Shown here: positions 1 through 6,567 of the stretch, piece by piece
Layout: each line of letters starts with the position of its first letter
How positions within the stretch are numbered: the first letter of the stretch is position 1
Origin: a bacterium UBA2219
GTDB taxonomy: Bacteria > Desulfobacterota > Deferrimicrobia > Deferrimicrobiales > Deferrimicrobiaceae
Length of the DNA stretch: 15,957 nucleotides
Assembly (NCBI GenBank): GCA_002327765.1
Contig: DCUH01000061.1
Span: 2,341 to 18,297 of the forward strand
Reading direction: 5' to 3'
Position numbers and translations under genes: made by a program
Notes under the pieces: generated by a model
The model's input: only the letters and a program-made list of their open reading frames with translations
What the model was told of the DNA's origin: nothing
Databases searched by the model: none

Positions 1-228
1 GCCGCCGTGCACCTGCGGCAGGTCTGGCCCCTCCCTTCCGCGGAGCTCGAAGGGATCCTTTCCCGCTACCGGACCGTCCTCACGGTGGAGAACAACCGAA
101 CCGGGCAGCTCGCGAGGCTCATCCGCGCGGAGACCGGCCGGCGGGTCGACGGGACCGTGTCCCGGTGCGACGGTCTGCCCTTCACCCCGGACGACCTGGT
201 CCGGCGCATCAAGGAGCGCAAAACATGA
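1..228 (+). CDS. korA: 2-oxoacid:ferredoxin oxidoreductase alpha subunit, C-terminal end (partial)
   Basis: This is the last 75 codons of a gene that begins before the window; the frame is open from base 1 to a TGA at 226-228. The visible tail contains a TVENNRTGQLARLIR stretch, which resembles the C-terminal part of alpha subunits of 2-oxoacid:ferredoxin oxidoreductases, where the protein closes with a Rossmann-like transketolase C domain. The identification leans mainly on the neighbour: the stop overlaps the ATG of an unmistakable beta subunit (ATGA, 4 bp), the usual korA-korB arrangement. The enzyme oxidatively decarboxylates a 2-oxoacid with CoA and reduces ferredoxin in the cytoplasm. 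The substrate (2-oxoglutarate or another 2-oxoacid) cannot be told from this fragment. Confidence 0.8.
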   Translation, partial: AAVHLRQVWPLPSAELEGILSRYRTVLTVENNRTGQLARLIRAETGRRVDGTVSRCDGLPFTPDDLVRRIKERKT

Positions 229-1085
229 ACGGGACATTCGAAACCGGCGTCGAGAAGGCCTGGTGCCCCGGCTGCGGGAACTTCGGCATCCTCCAGGCGG
301 TCAAGGTCGCGCTCGAACGGACGGGGAAGCCCAGGCACGAGATCGTCCTCGTCTCGGGGATCGGGCAGGCGGCGAAGCTGCCCCACCACGTCGACGTGAA
401 CGTCTTCAATGGCCTGCACGGCAGGGCCCTCCCCGCCGCGCTCGCGATCAAGATGAGCAACCCCTCGCTGACGGTCGTGGTGACCAGCGGCGACGGCGAC
501 ATGTACGGTGAAGGCGGGAACCATTTCATCCACAACATCCGCCGTAACCCCGACATCGCGGTTTTCGTCCATGACAACCGGGTGTACGGCCTGACCAAGG
601 GGCAGCCCTCCCCCACCAGCGATCCCGGATGGACCGGCGCCCTCGCCCGGACGGGCGTGATCTCGGCCCCCTTTCCCCCGCTCGCGGTGGCGATCGCGCT
701 GGGGTGCGGCTTCGTCGCGCGGGCGCTGGCGACGGACGTCGAGCTGACGGCCGGCCTGATGGAACAGGCGATCGCCCACAAGGGGTTCGCGCTGGTCGAC
801 ATCTTCCAGCCGTGCGTCACCTTCAACAAGAAGAACACGGCGAAGTGGTTCGCCGAGAAGACCTGGCGCCTGCCGCCGGATTACGATCCCTCGGACCGGC
901 TGCGCGCGTTCGAACTGGCGTTGGAGACGGAGGAGCGGATCCCGCTCGGCGTCCTCTACCGGAAGGAGCGCCCTTCCCTCGAAGAGGCGCACCCCGGGGT
1001 GGGAGATCCTCCGCTGCATTCCAGGGAGACGCCGCCGGAGGCGTTCCGGGAGCTGATCCGGAAGCGGACCATCTCCCCATCCTGA
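225..1085 (+). CDS. korB: 2-oxoacid:ferredoxin oxidoreductase beta subunit (TPP-binding)
   Basis: The 286-residue product is the normal length for this subunit, which binds thiamine pyrophosphate and carries a [4Fe-4S] cluster. The ATG at 225 overlaps the alpha-subunit stop and gives the family-typical N-terminus; a longer reading from 165 would run inside the alpha gene. Visible motifs: WCPGCGNFGI at residues 13-22 (Cys14, Cys17), LHGRALP near 64-70, the TPP/Mg motif GDGDMYGEGGN at 89-99 with DN at 117-118, GLTKGQPSPTS at 122-132, and Cys197 in QPCVTFN. In Sulfolobus-type enzymes a further cluster cysteine follows SGIG; here the sequence is SGIGQAAK, with Gln48 in that place. I recall the GIGQAAK form from other members, so it may define a subfamily. 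The kor naming is the default for this type; the substrate is not proven. Confidence 0.93.
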   Translation: MNGTFETGVEKAWCPGCGNFGILQAVKVALERTGKPRHEIVLVSGIGQAAKLPHHVDVNVFNGLHGRALPAALAIKMSNPSLTVVVTSGDGDMYGEGGNHFIHNIRRNPDIAVFVHDNRVYGLTKGQPSPTSDPGWTGALARTGVISAPFPPLAVAIALGCGFVARALATDVELTAGLMEQAIAHKGFALVDIFQPCVTFNKKNTAKWFAEKTWRLPPDYDPSDRLRAFELALETEERIPLGVLYRKERPSLEEAHPGVGDPPLHSRETPPEAFRELIRKRTISPS

Positions 1086-1161
1086 CGTAGAGGGGCGGCC
1101 CCTTCGCCCGGATGTGTGGTACATTTCCGTTCCTTGAACGATGGAATATCGGAGGTGGCCC

Positions 1162-1464
1162 ATGGCCGTCGTGTTCGTCACAGTGGTTCCCCTGGGGACC
1201 GAGACCCCGAGCGTTTCGAAATACGTAGCCGGCGTGGAAAGGATCCTGCGGGACAGCGGGCTCAAGCACGAGCTGACCGGGATGGGAACGATCATCGAGG
1301 GTGATCTCGACGCGATCCTGCCCGTCCTGAGGAAGATGCACGAGCAGCCATTCAGCGAGGGGGTCCGGCGGGTGTCGACCTCGATCCGGATCGACGACCG
1401 CCGCGACAAGGCCGGCTCGATCGAGGGGAAGGTCCGCTCCGTGAAGGAAAAACTCGGGGAGTAG
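1162..1464 (+). CDS. MTH1187/YkoF-type thiamine-binding protein
   Basis: The 100-residue product matches the size of the MTH1187 family (formerly DUF77), small ferredoxin-fold cytoplasmic proteins reported to bind thiamine or related ligands. Family-like features are VVPLGTETPSVSKYV near the N-terminus, a central LTGMGTIIEG strand-turn, and a C-terminal RRVSTSIRIDDRRD strand. ATG 1162 is preferred over ATG 1141 because GGAGGT sits at 1151-1156, five bases upstream of it, and the shorter form starts directly at the first beta strand (MAVVFVTVVP). It follows korB by 76 bp on the same strand. Thiamine binding next to a TPP enzyme is a plausible functional link, but that is inference. Confidence 0.85.
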   Translation: MAVVFVTVVPLGTETPSVSKYVAGVERILRDSGLKHELTGMGTIIEGDLDAILPVLRKMHEQPFSEGVRRVSTSIRIDDRRDKAGSIEGKVRSVKEKLGE

Positions 1465-1478
1465 CTCGAGGCGCGCCT

Positions 1479-1871
1479 TTAAGCGCAGGCCAGCAGCTGC
1501 AGCGCGGAGTTGAGGTCCGAAACCCGGAACGGCTTCGAGATGACCGCGTTGAAACCGTATTCCCGGTAGTTCGTCATGATGGGATCGTCCGGGTACCCGC
1601 TCGAGACGACCGCCTTGAGGTTCGAGTCGATCCGTCGCAGCCGCTCGACGGTCTCCCTGCCTCCCATCCCGTTGGGGACGTTCAGGTCGACGATCACCGC
1701 GGAGAACGGGGCGTCGGATTCCCTGGCCTTGAGGTACTTCTCGATGGCCTCCTCGCCGTCCTTGGCGCACTCGACCTCGTGGCCGAACATCTTGAGCATC
1801 TCCCCCACGACGGCCCGGACCATCTCTTCGTCGTCCATCAGGAGAACTTTGCCTTTTGCGCCCGCTGCCAA
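1479..1871 (-). CDS. Single-domain response regulator (receiver only)
   Basis: The 130-residue protein is a complete CheY-like receiver with no output domain. All key residues are present: acidic pair Asp13-Asp14 (LLMDDEE), phospho-acceptor Asp62 in VIVDLNVPNGMGG, Ser90/Ser91 in VVSSGYPDD, and Lys113 in SKPF. The wording resembles receivers attached to or serving hybrid histidine kinases. The start is a TTG at 1869-1871 with GGAGG five bases upstream; an in-frame stop (1884-1886) lies just before it, so no ATG start is possible. Its stop lies 14 bp from the stop of the convergent thiamine-binding gene. It is divergent from the SnoaL-like gene. No kinase is adjacent, so its phosphodonor and target are unknown; the other receiver in this window (13719-14129) is damaged. 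Confidence 0.9.
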   Translation of the reverse strand: MAAGAKGKVLLMDDEEMVRAVVGEMLKMFGHEVECAKDGEEAIEKYLKARESDAPFSAVIVDLNVPNGMGGRETVERLRRIDSNLKAVVSSGYPDDPIMTNYREYGFNAVISKPFRVSDLNSALQLLACA

Positions 1872-1888
1872 TTCCCCCTCCAGTCAGC

Positions 1889-1939
1889 AATCAACAATAC
1901 GTATCGGCACAAACGGGATAATCTTTAACGAATCAACAA
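1889..1939. repeat. Pair of 9-bp direct repeats upstream of the response regulator
   Basis: AATCAACAA occurs at 1889-1897 and again at 1931-1939, 42 bp apart start to start, which is about four helical turns. An 8-bp palindrome ATACGTAT (1897-1904) abuts the first copy. They lie in the AT-richer divergent region just upstream of the response-regulator start. They could be regulator-binding half sites, but two short AT-rich copies can arise by chance. Confidence 0.25.
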
Positions 1940-1964
1940 GTTTCTCCGCTTCCGGCAGCAAGTT

Positions 1965-1977
1965 AAGCATAATGCTT
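1965..1977. promoter_or_regulatory. Perfect inverted repeat AAGCAT-A-ATGCTT, possible operator
   Basis: A 6-bp inverted repeat with a one-base spacer lies in the 288-bp divergent region between the response regulator (-) and the SnoaL-like gene (+). The region is visibly richer in A/T than the coding DNA, as expected for promoters, but I could not place a convincing -35/-10 pair for either gene. Function unknown. Confidence 0.25.
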
Positions 1978-2159
1978 CGACATTGCTACGCTTTTAAAAC
2001 AGCCTCGCATCCACGTCGGGTGAATGCCGGCCATCGCTTGCGAAAATCGAGTGGCCGACCGAACCCCGCCAAGGCAAGAATTAATCTTATTTTCAGATGG
2101 GCGGTGAACCGTCAACCACGAAAAAACCTCGACGCCAAAACGGAATACGGAGGATTTCA

Positions 2160-2660
2160 ATGTCAGGGCCGTCTTCGGTCAACATGGCCGAGAATCTCGT
2201 ACAGGCGTTTGCCGACAAAAACTGGGCCGAGCTCTGGTCCCTCGTCGACCCCCGGGTTCTCTACAACGAAACCGCAACGAACCGGAGGATGCGCGGGATC
2301 AGGAAGTTCATGGCGATCATAAGGGAATGGGAGGAGGCGTTCCCGGATACGAAGTTCACGATCAAGAGCACGAAGTCCTTCGGCAACACGGCGGTAGTCG
2401 AACTGCAATGGACCGGCACGCAGGACGGTCCCATCATCACGCCGGGCGGCGTGATCCAGCCGACCGGAAAGAAAATCGATGTCCCCGCGAACCTGGTGAT
2501 CGAGTTCGGGGAAAGCGAGACCGGCATTTATGAGTTCGGCGGCCCCGACGCCGTGGAACGCGGGGGCGTGCCGTCCAAGGCGGAAAAGATCACCTTCAAC
2601 TTCGACATCGACGCGATGCAGAAGCAGATCGAGCTCACGGAGGAGGAACGGGTGGCCTGA
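2160..2660 (+). CDS. SnoaL-like / NTF2-fold protein
   Basis: The 166-residue product resembles the SnoaL-like (NTF2-fold, cone-shaped alpha+beta barrel) superfamily. It shows an N-terminal helix pair (AENLVQAFADKNWAELWSLV), an acidic turn then YNETATNRRMRGIRKF, a second helix IREWEEAFPDTKF, and strands such as TAVVELQWTGTQDG and a PTGKKIDVPANLVIEF segment typical of SnoaL polyketide cyclase-like proteins. A C-terminal extension of about 35 residues (AEKITFNFDIDAMQKQIEL onward) goes beyond the usual core. The ATG at 2160 is chosen because GGAGG (2149-2153) sits upstream at good spacing; an earlier in-frame ATG at 2097 lacks one. No catalytic activity can be assigned: the fold hosts enzymes and pure ligand binders. 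It stands alone, with a strong stem-loop after its stop. Confidence 0.75.
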   Translation: MSGPSSVNMAENLVQAFADKNWAELWSLVDPRVLYNETATNRRMRGIRKFMAIIREWEEAFPDTKFTIKSTKSFGNTAVVELQWTGTQDGPIITPGGVIQPTGKKIDVPANLVIEFGESETGIYEFGGPDAVERGGVPSKAEKITFNFDIDAMQKQIELTEEERVA

Positions 2661-2667
2661 CCGGCAC

Positions 2668-2727
2668 GCGGCCGGGGGCCGGTCCGGCGCATCCCCGCCG
2701 GAGCGGCGGGTCCGGATCCCCGGCCGC
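2668..2727 (+). terminator. Nested GC-rich stem-loop after the SnoaL-like gene
   Basis: A perfect 10-bp outer stem (GCGGCCGGGG at 2668-2677 with CCCCGGCCGC at 2718-2727) encloses TCCGG/CCGGA (2683-2687 with 2712-2716) and an inner hairpin CCCGCC-GGAGC-GGCGGG. It begins 8 bp after the stop at 2660. There is no T-tract directly behind it, so a transcript-end or stabilising role is inferred; it is not a canonical intrinsic terminator. Confidence 0.5.
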
Positions 2728-2860
2728 ACTCCCATGAACTGACAATTTTCGTCAGCGGAATGGGCCCAAGCTTCGTCAAACTGCCGTTTCACGTCCCGGG
2801 CTTTACGTCGTTCGTCGGCGAAAGCTCCCGTTTTCTATAAATATCGTCCTAATACACGGT

Positions 2861-2876
2861 TGGCACGGATCTTTCA
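2861..2876 (+). promoter_or_regulatory. Sigma-54-like -24/-12 promoter candidate
   Basis: TGGCACGGATCTTTCA fits the RpoN pattern TGGCACG-N4-TTGCW with correct spacing; the -24 part is perfect and the -12 part reads TTTC instead of TTGC. It lies 70 bp upstream of the FecR-domain gene on the same strand. The mismatch hits an important -12 base. A competing AT-rich TATAAAT at 2836-2842 has no recognisable -35. Confidence 0.35.
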
Positions 2877-2945
2877 GTACATCCATGCGGAAACACAGCC
2901 CCGAACGCGAAACGCGGGCATATCGGGCTTCGGACGGAGGAAGGA

Positions 2946-3416
2946 ATGAAGCGCATCCTGTTCATAACGATCCTGCTGGCGTCGATGCCGGTCATAGCAT
3001 GGGGCGCGGCCGAGGCGGTCCTGGTGCAGGACGTCATCGGCATTGTGCGGACATCCGAAGGGAAAGCGAGCATCACCCGCGGAACCCAGGTCCTGCCCGC
3101 CACCGTGGGTGCGAAACTGAAAACCGGCGACGTCCTGGCCACGGGCCCGGGCGGGTCCGTCGGCGTCACCCTGCGGGACAACTCCAGCCTCTCGATCGGG
3201 CCGCAGAGCAGCATTACCCTCCAGGACTTCCTCTTCTCACCCGCCGAGGGAAAGCTGTCGCTGGTCGCACGCCTCGCGAAGGGAACGATGGCCTACATGT
3301 CGGGGATCATCGGCAAACTCGCTCCCGAGTCGGTCCGCTTCGAAACCCCCGTGTCCACCATCGGGATCCGGGGTACCTGCTTCGTCATCAACGCCGGGGA
3401 GCCCGTCCCGAACTAA
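2946..3416 (+). CDS. Secreted FecR-domain protein
   Basis: The 156-residue product begins with a Sec signal peptide (basic MKR, hydrophobic ILFITILLASMPVIA, cleavage expected near WGAAEA around residues 19-23). The rest is a single FecR domain. It has GIVRTSEGKASITRG early, a VGAKLKTGDVLATG turn, GGSVGVTLRDNSSLSIGP, and the diagnostic ETPVSTIGIRGT at the end. Free-standing FecR-domain proteins of this size are common in Gram-negative bacteria and are periplasmic; unlike true FecR there is no cytoplasmic anti-sigma part or membrane anchor beyond the signal. Role unknown, with no sigma factor or TonB receptor nearby. A GGAGGAAGG ribosome-binding sequence precedes ATG 2946. The stop TAA (3414-3416) overlaps the stop of the convergent protease gene. 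Confidence 0.85.
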   Translation: MKRILFITILLASMPVIAWGAAEAVLVQDVIGIVRTSEGKASITRGTQVLPATVGAKLKTGDVLATGPGGSVGVTLRDNSSLSIGPQSSITLQDFLFSPAEGKLSLVARLAKGTMAYMSGIIGKLAPESVRFETPVSTIGIRGTCFVINAGEPVPN

Positions 3417-4465
3417 CCCGCCCGGGAGGCGGACTCCGCCACCGGCACCTCCACGACCTGCCGCTCGGCGCCGCGCAGGAGGGTGATGCGGGCGATCTCC
3501 CGGACCGCCACTTCCGAGAGGAGGCGGTGAAGGTCGTCCACGCTCTCCACCGGGGTGCCGTTCATTTCCAGGACGATGTCCCCCGGCACGATCCCCGCCC
3601 TCCCTGCCGGGCCGTCCGGATCCAGCGTCATCACCTCCACGCCGGACTCCCTGGCAAGGTCGAGGAAACGGACGAGCCGCCTCGCCAGCCGCCTCTGCCT
3701 CCCCGAGAATCCCAGGTATCCCCTGCGGACCCTACCGTGGGACAGGATCTGCGAGACCACGTGACGCGCCGTGTTGGAGGGGACCGCGAAGCCGATCCCC
3801 TGCGCTGCGGGGATGATCGCCGTGTTGATTCCTACGACCCTCCCCCTGGAATCCACCAACGGCCCTCCGGAGTTCCCGGGGTTCAGCGGCGCCGTGTGCT
3901 GTATCACGTTCTCGATCAGCCGGTGATCGAGGCTGCGCATGCCGCGGCCGGTGGCGCTCACCACCCCGGTCGAGACGCTGGACTGGAATCCCAGGGGGTT
4001 GCCGATGGCGATCACCAACTGCCCCGCTTTGAGCGTCGAAGAGTCGCCCAGGGAAGCGTAAGGGAATCCGGACCCGTCGGCCCTCACCACGGCCAGATCG
4101 TTCGGGGGATCCGATCCCACGGATACGGCGCCCAGCTGCGTCCCGTCCATGAGCGTCAGCCAGACCCGGTTCTTTTCCCGCACCACATGGTGATTGGTCA
4201 GCACGTACCCGTCGGGAGTCAGCAGGACCCCCGACCCAGCGCCGATCGGCTCGACGCCGTTGCCGTCCGGTGTTTCCCTCCCGACGTGGACGCTGACGAC
4301 CGCCGGGCCCACGGCCTCCGCCACTGCCGTCACCGCGCGCGAATAGGCGTCGAGAAGCTCCGTGTCCGTCCTGCCGGAAGGGCCTACCTCGCACCGTCCC
4401 TCAGGCCCTTGCGCCTCCGCGTCCCCCTGGATGAACCGTATCGCCTCTGAATCCGAACGCGTCAT
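3413..4465 (-). CDS. HtrA/DegP-like serine protease with one PDZ domain, no visible signal peptide
   Basis: The 350-residue protein has an S1C trypsin-like domain and one C-terminal PDZ. The catalytic triad is readable: His93 in TNHHVV, Asp123 in PNDLAVV, Ser199 in NPGNSGGPL; the PDZ spans roughly 254-344 (GPAGRAGIVPGDIVLEMNG). ATG 4463-4465 is chosen because an extended GGAGGAGGGG purine tract lies just upstream; a longer reading would run into the DinB-like gene. The N-terminus (MTRSDSEAIRFIQGDAEAQG) is polar, with no hydrophobic signal or anchor, unlike DegP/DegS, which act in the periplasm. The protein may therefore be cytoplasmic, or the start may be wrong. It follows the DinB-like gene by 62 bp. 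Substrates unknown. Confidence 0.9.
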   Translation of the reverse strand: MTRSDSEAIRFIQGDAEAQGPEGRCEVGPSGRTDTELLDAYSRAVTAVAEAVGPAVVSVHVGRETPDGNGVEPIGAGSGVLLTPDGYVLTNHHVVREKNRVWLTLMDGTQLGAVSVGSDPPNDLAVVRADGSGFPYASLGDSSTLKAGQLVIAIGNPLGFQSSVSTGVVSATGRGMRSLDHRLIENVIQHTAPLNPGNSGGPLVDSRGRVVGINTAIIPAAQGIGFAVPSNTARHVVSQILSHGRVRRGYLGFSGRQRRLARRLVRFLDLARESGVEVMTLDPDGPAGRAGIVPGDIVLEMNGTPVESVDDLHRLLSEVAVREIARITLLRGAERQVVEVPVAESASRAG

Positions 4466-4527
4466 CGAACCCCCCTCCTCCATGGTTTGATGCACGGAGG
4501 CGGGCTGCGGATCCCTCGGCGCGGTCT

Positions 4528-5100
4528 TCAGTACGGGTATCCCTTCAGTCCGAGGGTCCCCTTGAGCGCGGCGATCTCGCCGGAGTGGCAATAGACGTGC
4601 CCGATCACGACGTTGCTCAGGACGAACGCGACGGTGCACGGCCCGATGCCGATCGACGTCAGGTCGACGGTCTCTTTCAGGTCCGCGTCTTTCTGCGTGG
4701 CGAGCCACGTGTCCGCCGCTTCGAACACCGCCGCGGCATATTTATGCAGCGCATTCAGATCGACCTTCACCTGCCGGCACCAGTCGGCGAACACCCGGGC
4801 CCATTCTTCCGGGTCGAACGGCCCGCCGCCGGTCGACCCCGGGTGCAGGGCGGACGTCCCCGTCTTCCCCGCGAAAGCGGCGGAGAACAGAGGGCGCTTC
4901 CCGCGGACCATCCCGTTGACCACGCCGTCTATCGCGAGGACTACGTGGGCGTAGGCAGCCCCTACCGGGAGCGCGGTCCCGGGGGGGATCCATCGGGCGG
5001 TTTCCGGGGTCAGGTCCTTCGTCGTGCCTTCCAGGGTTCCCCACGCGCCGCGCAGCTGTTCTCGGAGCAGTTCCACAGCGCCGTTCTCCGGACGATTCAT
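4528..5100 (-). CDS. DinB-like metal-binding four-helix protein
   Basis: The 190-residue product resembles the DinB/YfiT-like superfamily: helical bundle proteins that bind a metal through three histidines. Candidate ligands are His52 (AAYAHVVLAID) and His168 with His172 (IGHVYCHSGEIAALKG), a C-terminal spacing typical of the fold. The N-terminal helix (VELLREQLRGAWGTLEGT) and the TARWIPPGTALPVG segment also fit. Some relatives are thiol-dependent transferases and most are uncharacterised, so no reaction is assigned. ATG 5098-5100 is preceded by AAGGGAGA. It is the first of two same-strand genes, followed by the HtrA-like protease after 62 bp; co-transcription is possible. Confidence 0.8.
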   Translation of the reverse strand: MNRPENGAVELLREQLRGAWGTLEGTTKDLTPETARWIPPGTALPVGAAYAHVVLAIDGVVNGMVRGKRPLFSAAFAGKTGTSALHPGSTGGGPFDPEEWARVFADWCRQVKVDLNALHKYAAAVFEAADTWLATQKDADLKETVDLTSIGIGPCTVAFVLSNVVIGHVYCHSGEIAALKGTLGLKGYPY

Positions 5101-5234
5101 TCGGATCTCCCTTCGGTTTTCATTCTCTCTCCATCATAGCGAATACCGCCGTGCGACGGGCGCCCATTCCCTCTTTCCCGACCTGCACGCCCTGTCCGTC
5201 TCTCCCCCGGGTCGCGTCTTCCGCCCCCTTCCCG

Positions 5235-6533
5235 TCAATTCGCGCTTCCGCCTGCGGCCGCCGGACGCTCCTTCGCCGAAAAGGCGACGGCCGCGGCGTG
5301 TGCACGGTTCCTCCAGAGATTCCGCTCCCGCCCGAACAGGCGCCGCGCGGGCCCCCACGGCTTACCATCCGCGCCCGCCGGATTCCGCCTGTCCGCAAGC
5401 ACGGAGTCGTACAGATTCAGCGCCTTCCCGGCGCACCGCTGTATCGAGTATCGCTGCGCGGTCTCCCGTGCGGCGTTCCCCATGTCGCGCAATTCCGCCG
5501 GGCCCGAAAGCGCGAAACGGGAAAGAGCGCCGGAGAAATCCGCCACGCTCATCCCGGGCAGGAGGAAGCCGTTGCGGCCGTCGACGACCGACTCCCGCAC
5601 CACCGGAGTGTCTACCGCAACGACGGGGACGCCCGCCGCCATCGCCTCCGCGAGGACCATCCCCTGCGTCTCGTTGCGGGAAGCGAAAGCGAACGCGTCC
5701 ATCGCATGATACGCGTCCGCCAGTTCCCCGCCCCGGAGGACGCCGGCGAGGTAGAGCCGGTCGGACATTCCGCTATGCTCGAACCGCTCCCGGATCTCTC
5801 CGGCCGAAATGCCGGTCCCGACGACCAGAAACCGGGCGGCGGCGTTCGACGACAGGAACGCGAGGACGGCCCGGACCAGGAAATCGAGGTTCTTCTCCGG
5901 GACGAGCCGACCGACGTGCCCGACGACGAAGGCGCCGGGCGGGATGCCGATCGCGGCGCGGAACCCTTCGCGGTCCCCGCTGCAGAACGCCTCCAGGTCT
6001 ATGCCGGAGGAGATCACGTCGATGGGCGTCCTCACCCCCCGTTCCCTCAGAATCCTCTCCGTGCTCTCGCTCGGCGCGATGACCCGGTCGCAGAGGTTCG
6101 CGTACCCGGTGGAGAGCTCGACGACGAACCGCCGCACCGCCTTCGAATCGACCAGGACGTACCTCGCCAGCGTCTCGTACATGGTGTGATGGGTGAAGAC
6201 CAGCGGCGCGTTCCGAGCCGCGGCGATGCGCAGCGCCATGTCCCCGAGGACGTAGGGATGGTGGGAGTGGACGATGTCGGGGCGGAACGCGTCGAGCGCG
6301 GGAAAGAGAAACGCCGGGATCGGGAGGCCGAAGGAGAAGTCGCTCCCGTTGAAGCGCCGGATGGCGGGGACCCGGATCACCCCGCTTTCCCGCTTCGGCG
6401 CCCCGGGGAACGAGGGGGCGACCACCAGCACCCGGTGCCCCCGCCGCCGGAATTCCCCGGTGAAGGACTGGATCGAGCGAACAAGCCCCCCCACATAAGG
6501 GGTGTAGGTGTTCGTCACCATCAGGAGATTCAT
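5235..6533 (-). CDS. Family-4 (GT-B fold) glycosyltransferase
   Basis: The 432-residue cytoplasmic or membrane-associated enzyme has the two Rossmann halves of GT4 retaining glycosyltransferases. The N-terminal half starts MNLLMVTNTYTPYVGGLVRS and contains HSHHPYVLGDMALRIA and FTHHTMYETLARY, reminiscent of glycolipid glucosyltransferases. The C-terminal half has GHVGRLVPEKNLDFLV (205-220) and the nucleotide-sugar EX7E motif, Glu288 to Glu296 in NETQGMVLAEAMAAG. The last ~55 residues are Arg/Ala-rich and look like a disordered tail. ATG 6531-6533 has GGAGGT seven bases upstream; an upstream extension reads non-conserved Ser/Arg-rich sequence and is rejected. Donor and acceptor are unknown. It lies 34 bp downstream of the caspase-like gene, probably in one transcript. 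Confidence 0.92.
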   Translation of the reverse strand: MNLLMVTNTYTPYVGGLVRSIQSFTGEFRRRGHRVLVVAPSFPGAPKRESGVIRVPAIRRFNGSDFSFGLPIPAFLFPALDAFRPDIVHSHHPYVLGDMALRIAAARNAPLVFTHHTMYETLARYVLVDSKAVRRFVVELSTGYANLCDRVIAPSESTERILRERGVRTPIDVISSGIDLEAFCSGDREGFRAAIGIPPGAFVVGHVGRLVPEKNLDFLVRAVLAFLSSNAAARFLVVGTGISAGEIRERFEHSGMSDRLYLAGVLRGGELADAYHAMDAFAFASRNETQGMVLAEAMAAGVPVVAVDTPVVRESVVDGRNGFLLPGMSVADFSGALSRFALSGPAELRDMGNAARETAQRYSIQRCAGKALNLYDSVLADRRNPAGADGKPWGPARRLFGRERNLWRNRAHAAAVAFSAKERPAAAGGSAN

Positions 6534-6567
6534 CCGGGAGACCTCCTGCGGCCATCCGGCGGCTGCG

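Noticed and set aside
66..1409. 447-codon open frame on the minus strand
   Set aside because: Antisense to the clear korB and thiamine-binding genes; Arg/Pro/Gly-rich with no domain. High-GC shadow frame.
1923..1968. Possible integron attC-like ends (CTTTAAC ... GTTAAGC)
   Set aside because: The left end has one mismatch to RYYYAAC, the element would be only 46 bp with no internal pairing boxes, and no integrase or cassette array is present.
1963..2160. 65-codon open frame on the minus strand in the divergent intergenic region
   Set aside because: No ribosome-binding site found, no family resemblance, and it fills what looks like promoter DNA. A decayed gene cannot be excluded.
2885..4450. 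521-codon open frame on the plus strand
   Set aside because: Overlaps the FecR-domain gene in another frame and lies antisense to the HtrA-like protease; low-complexity basic composition.
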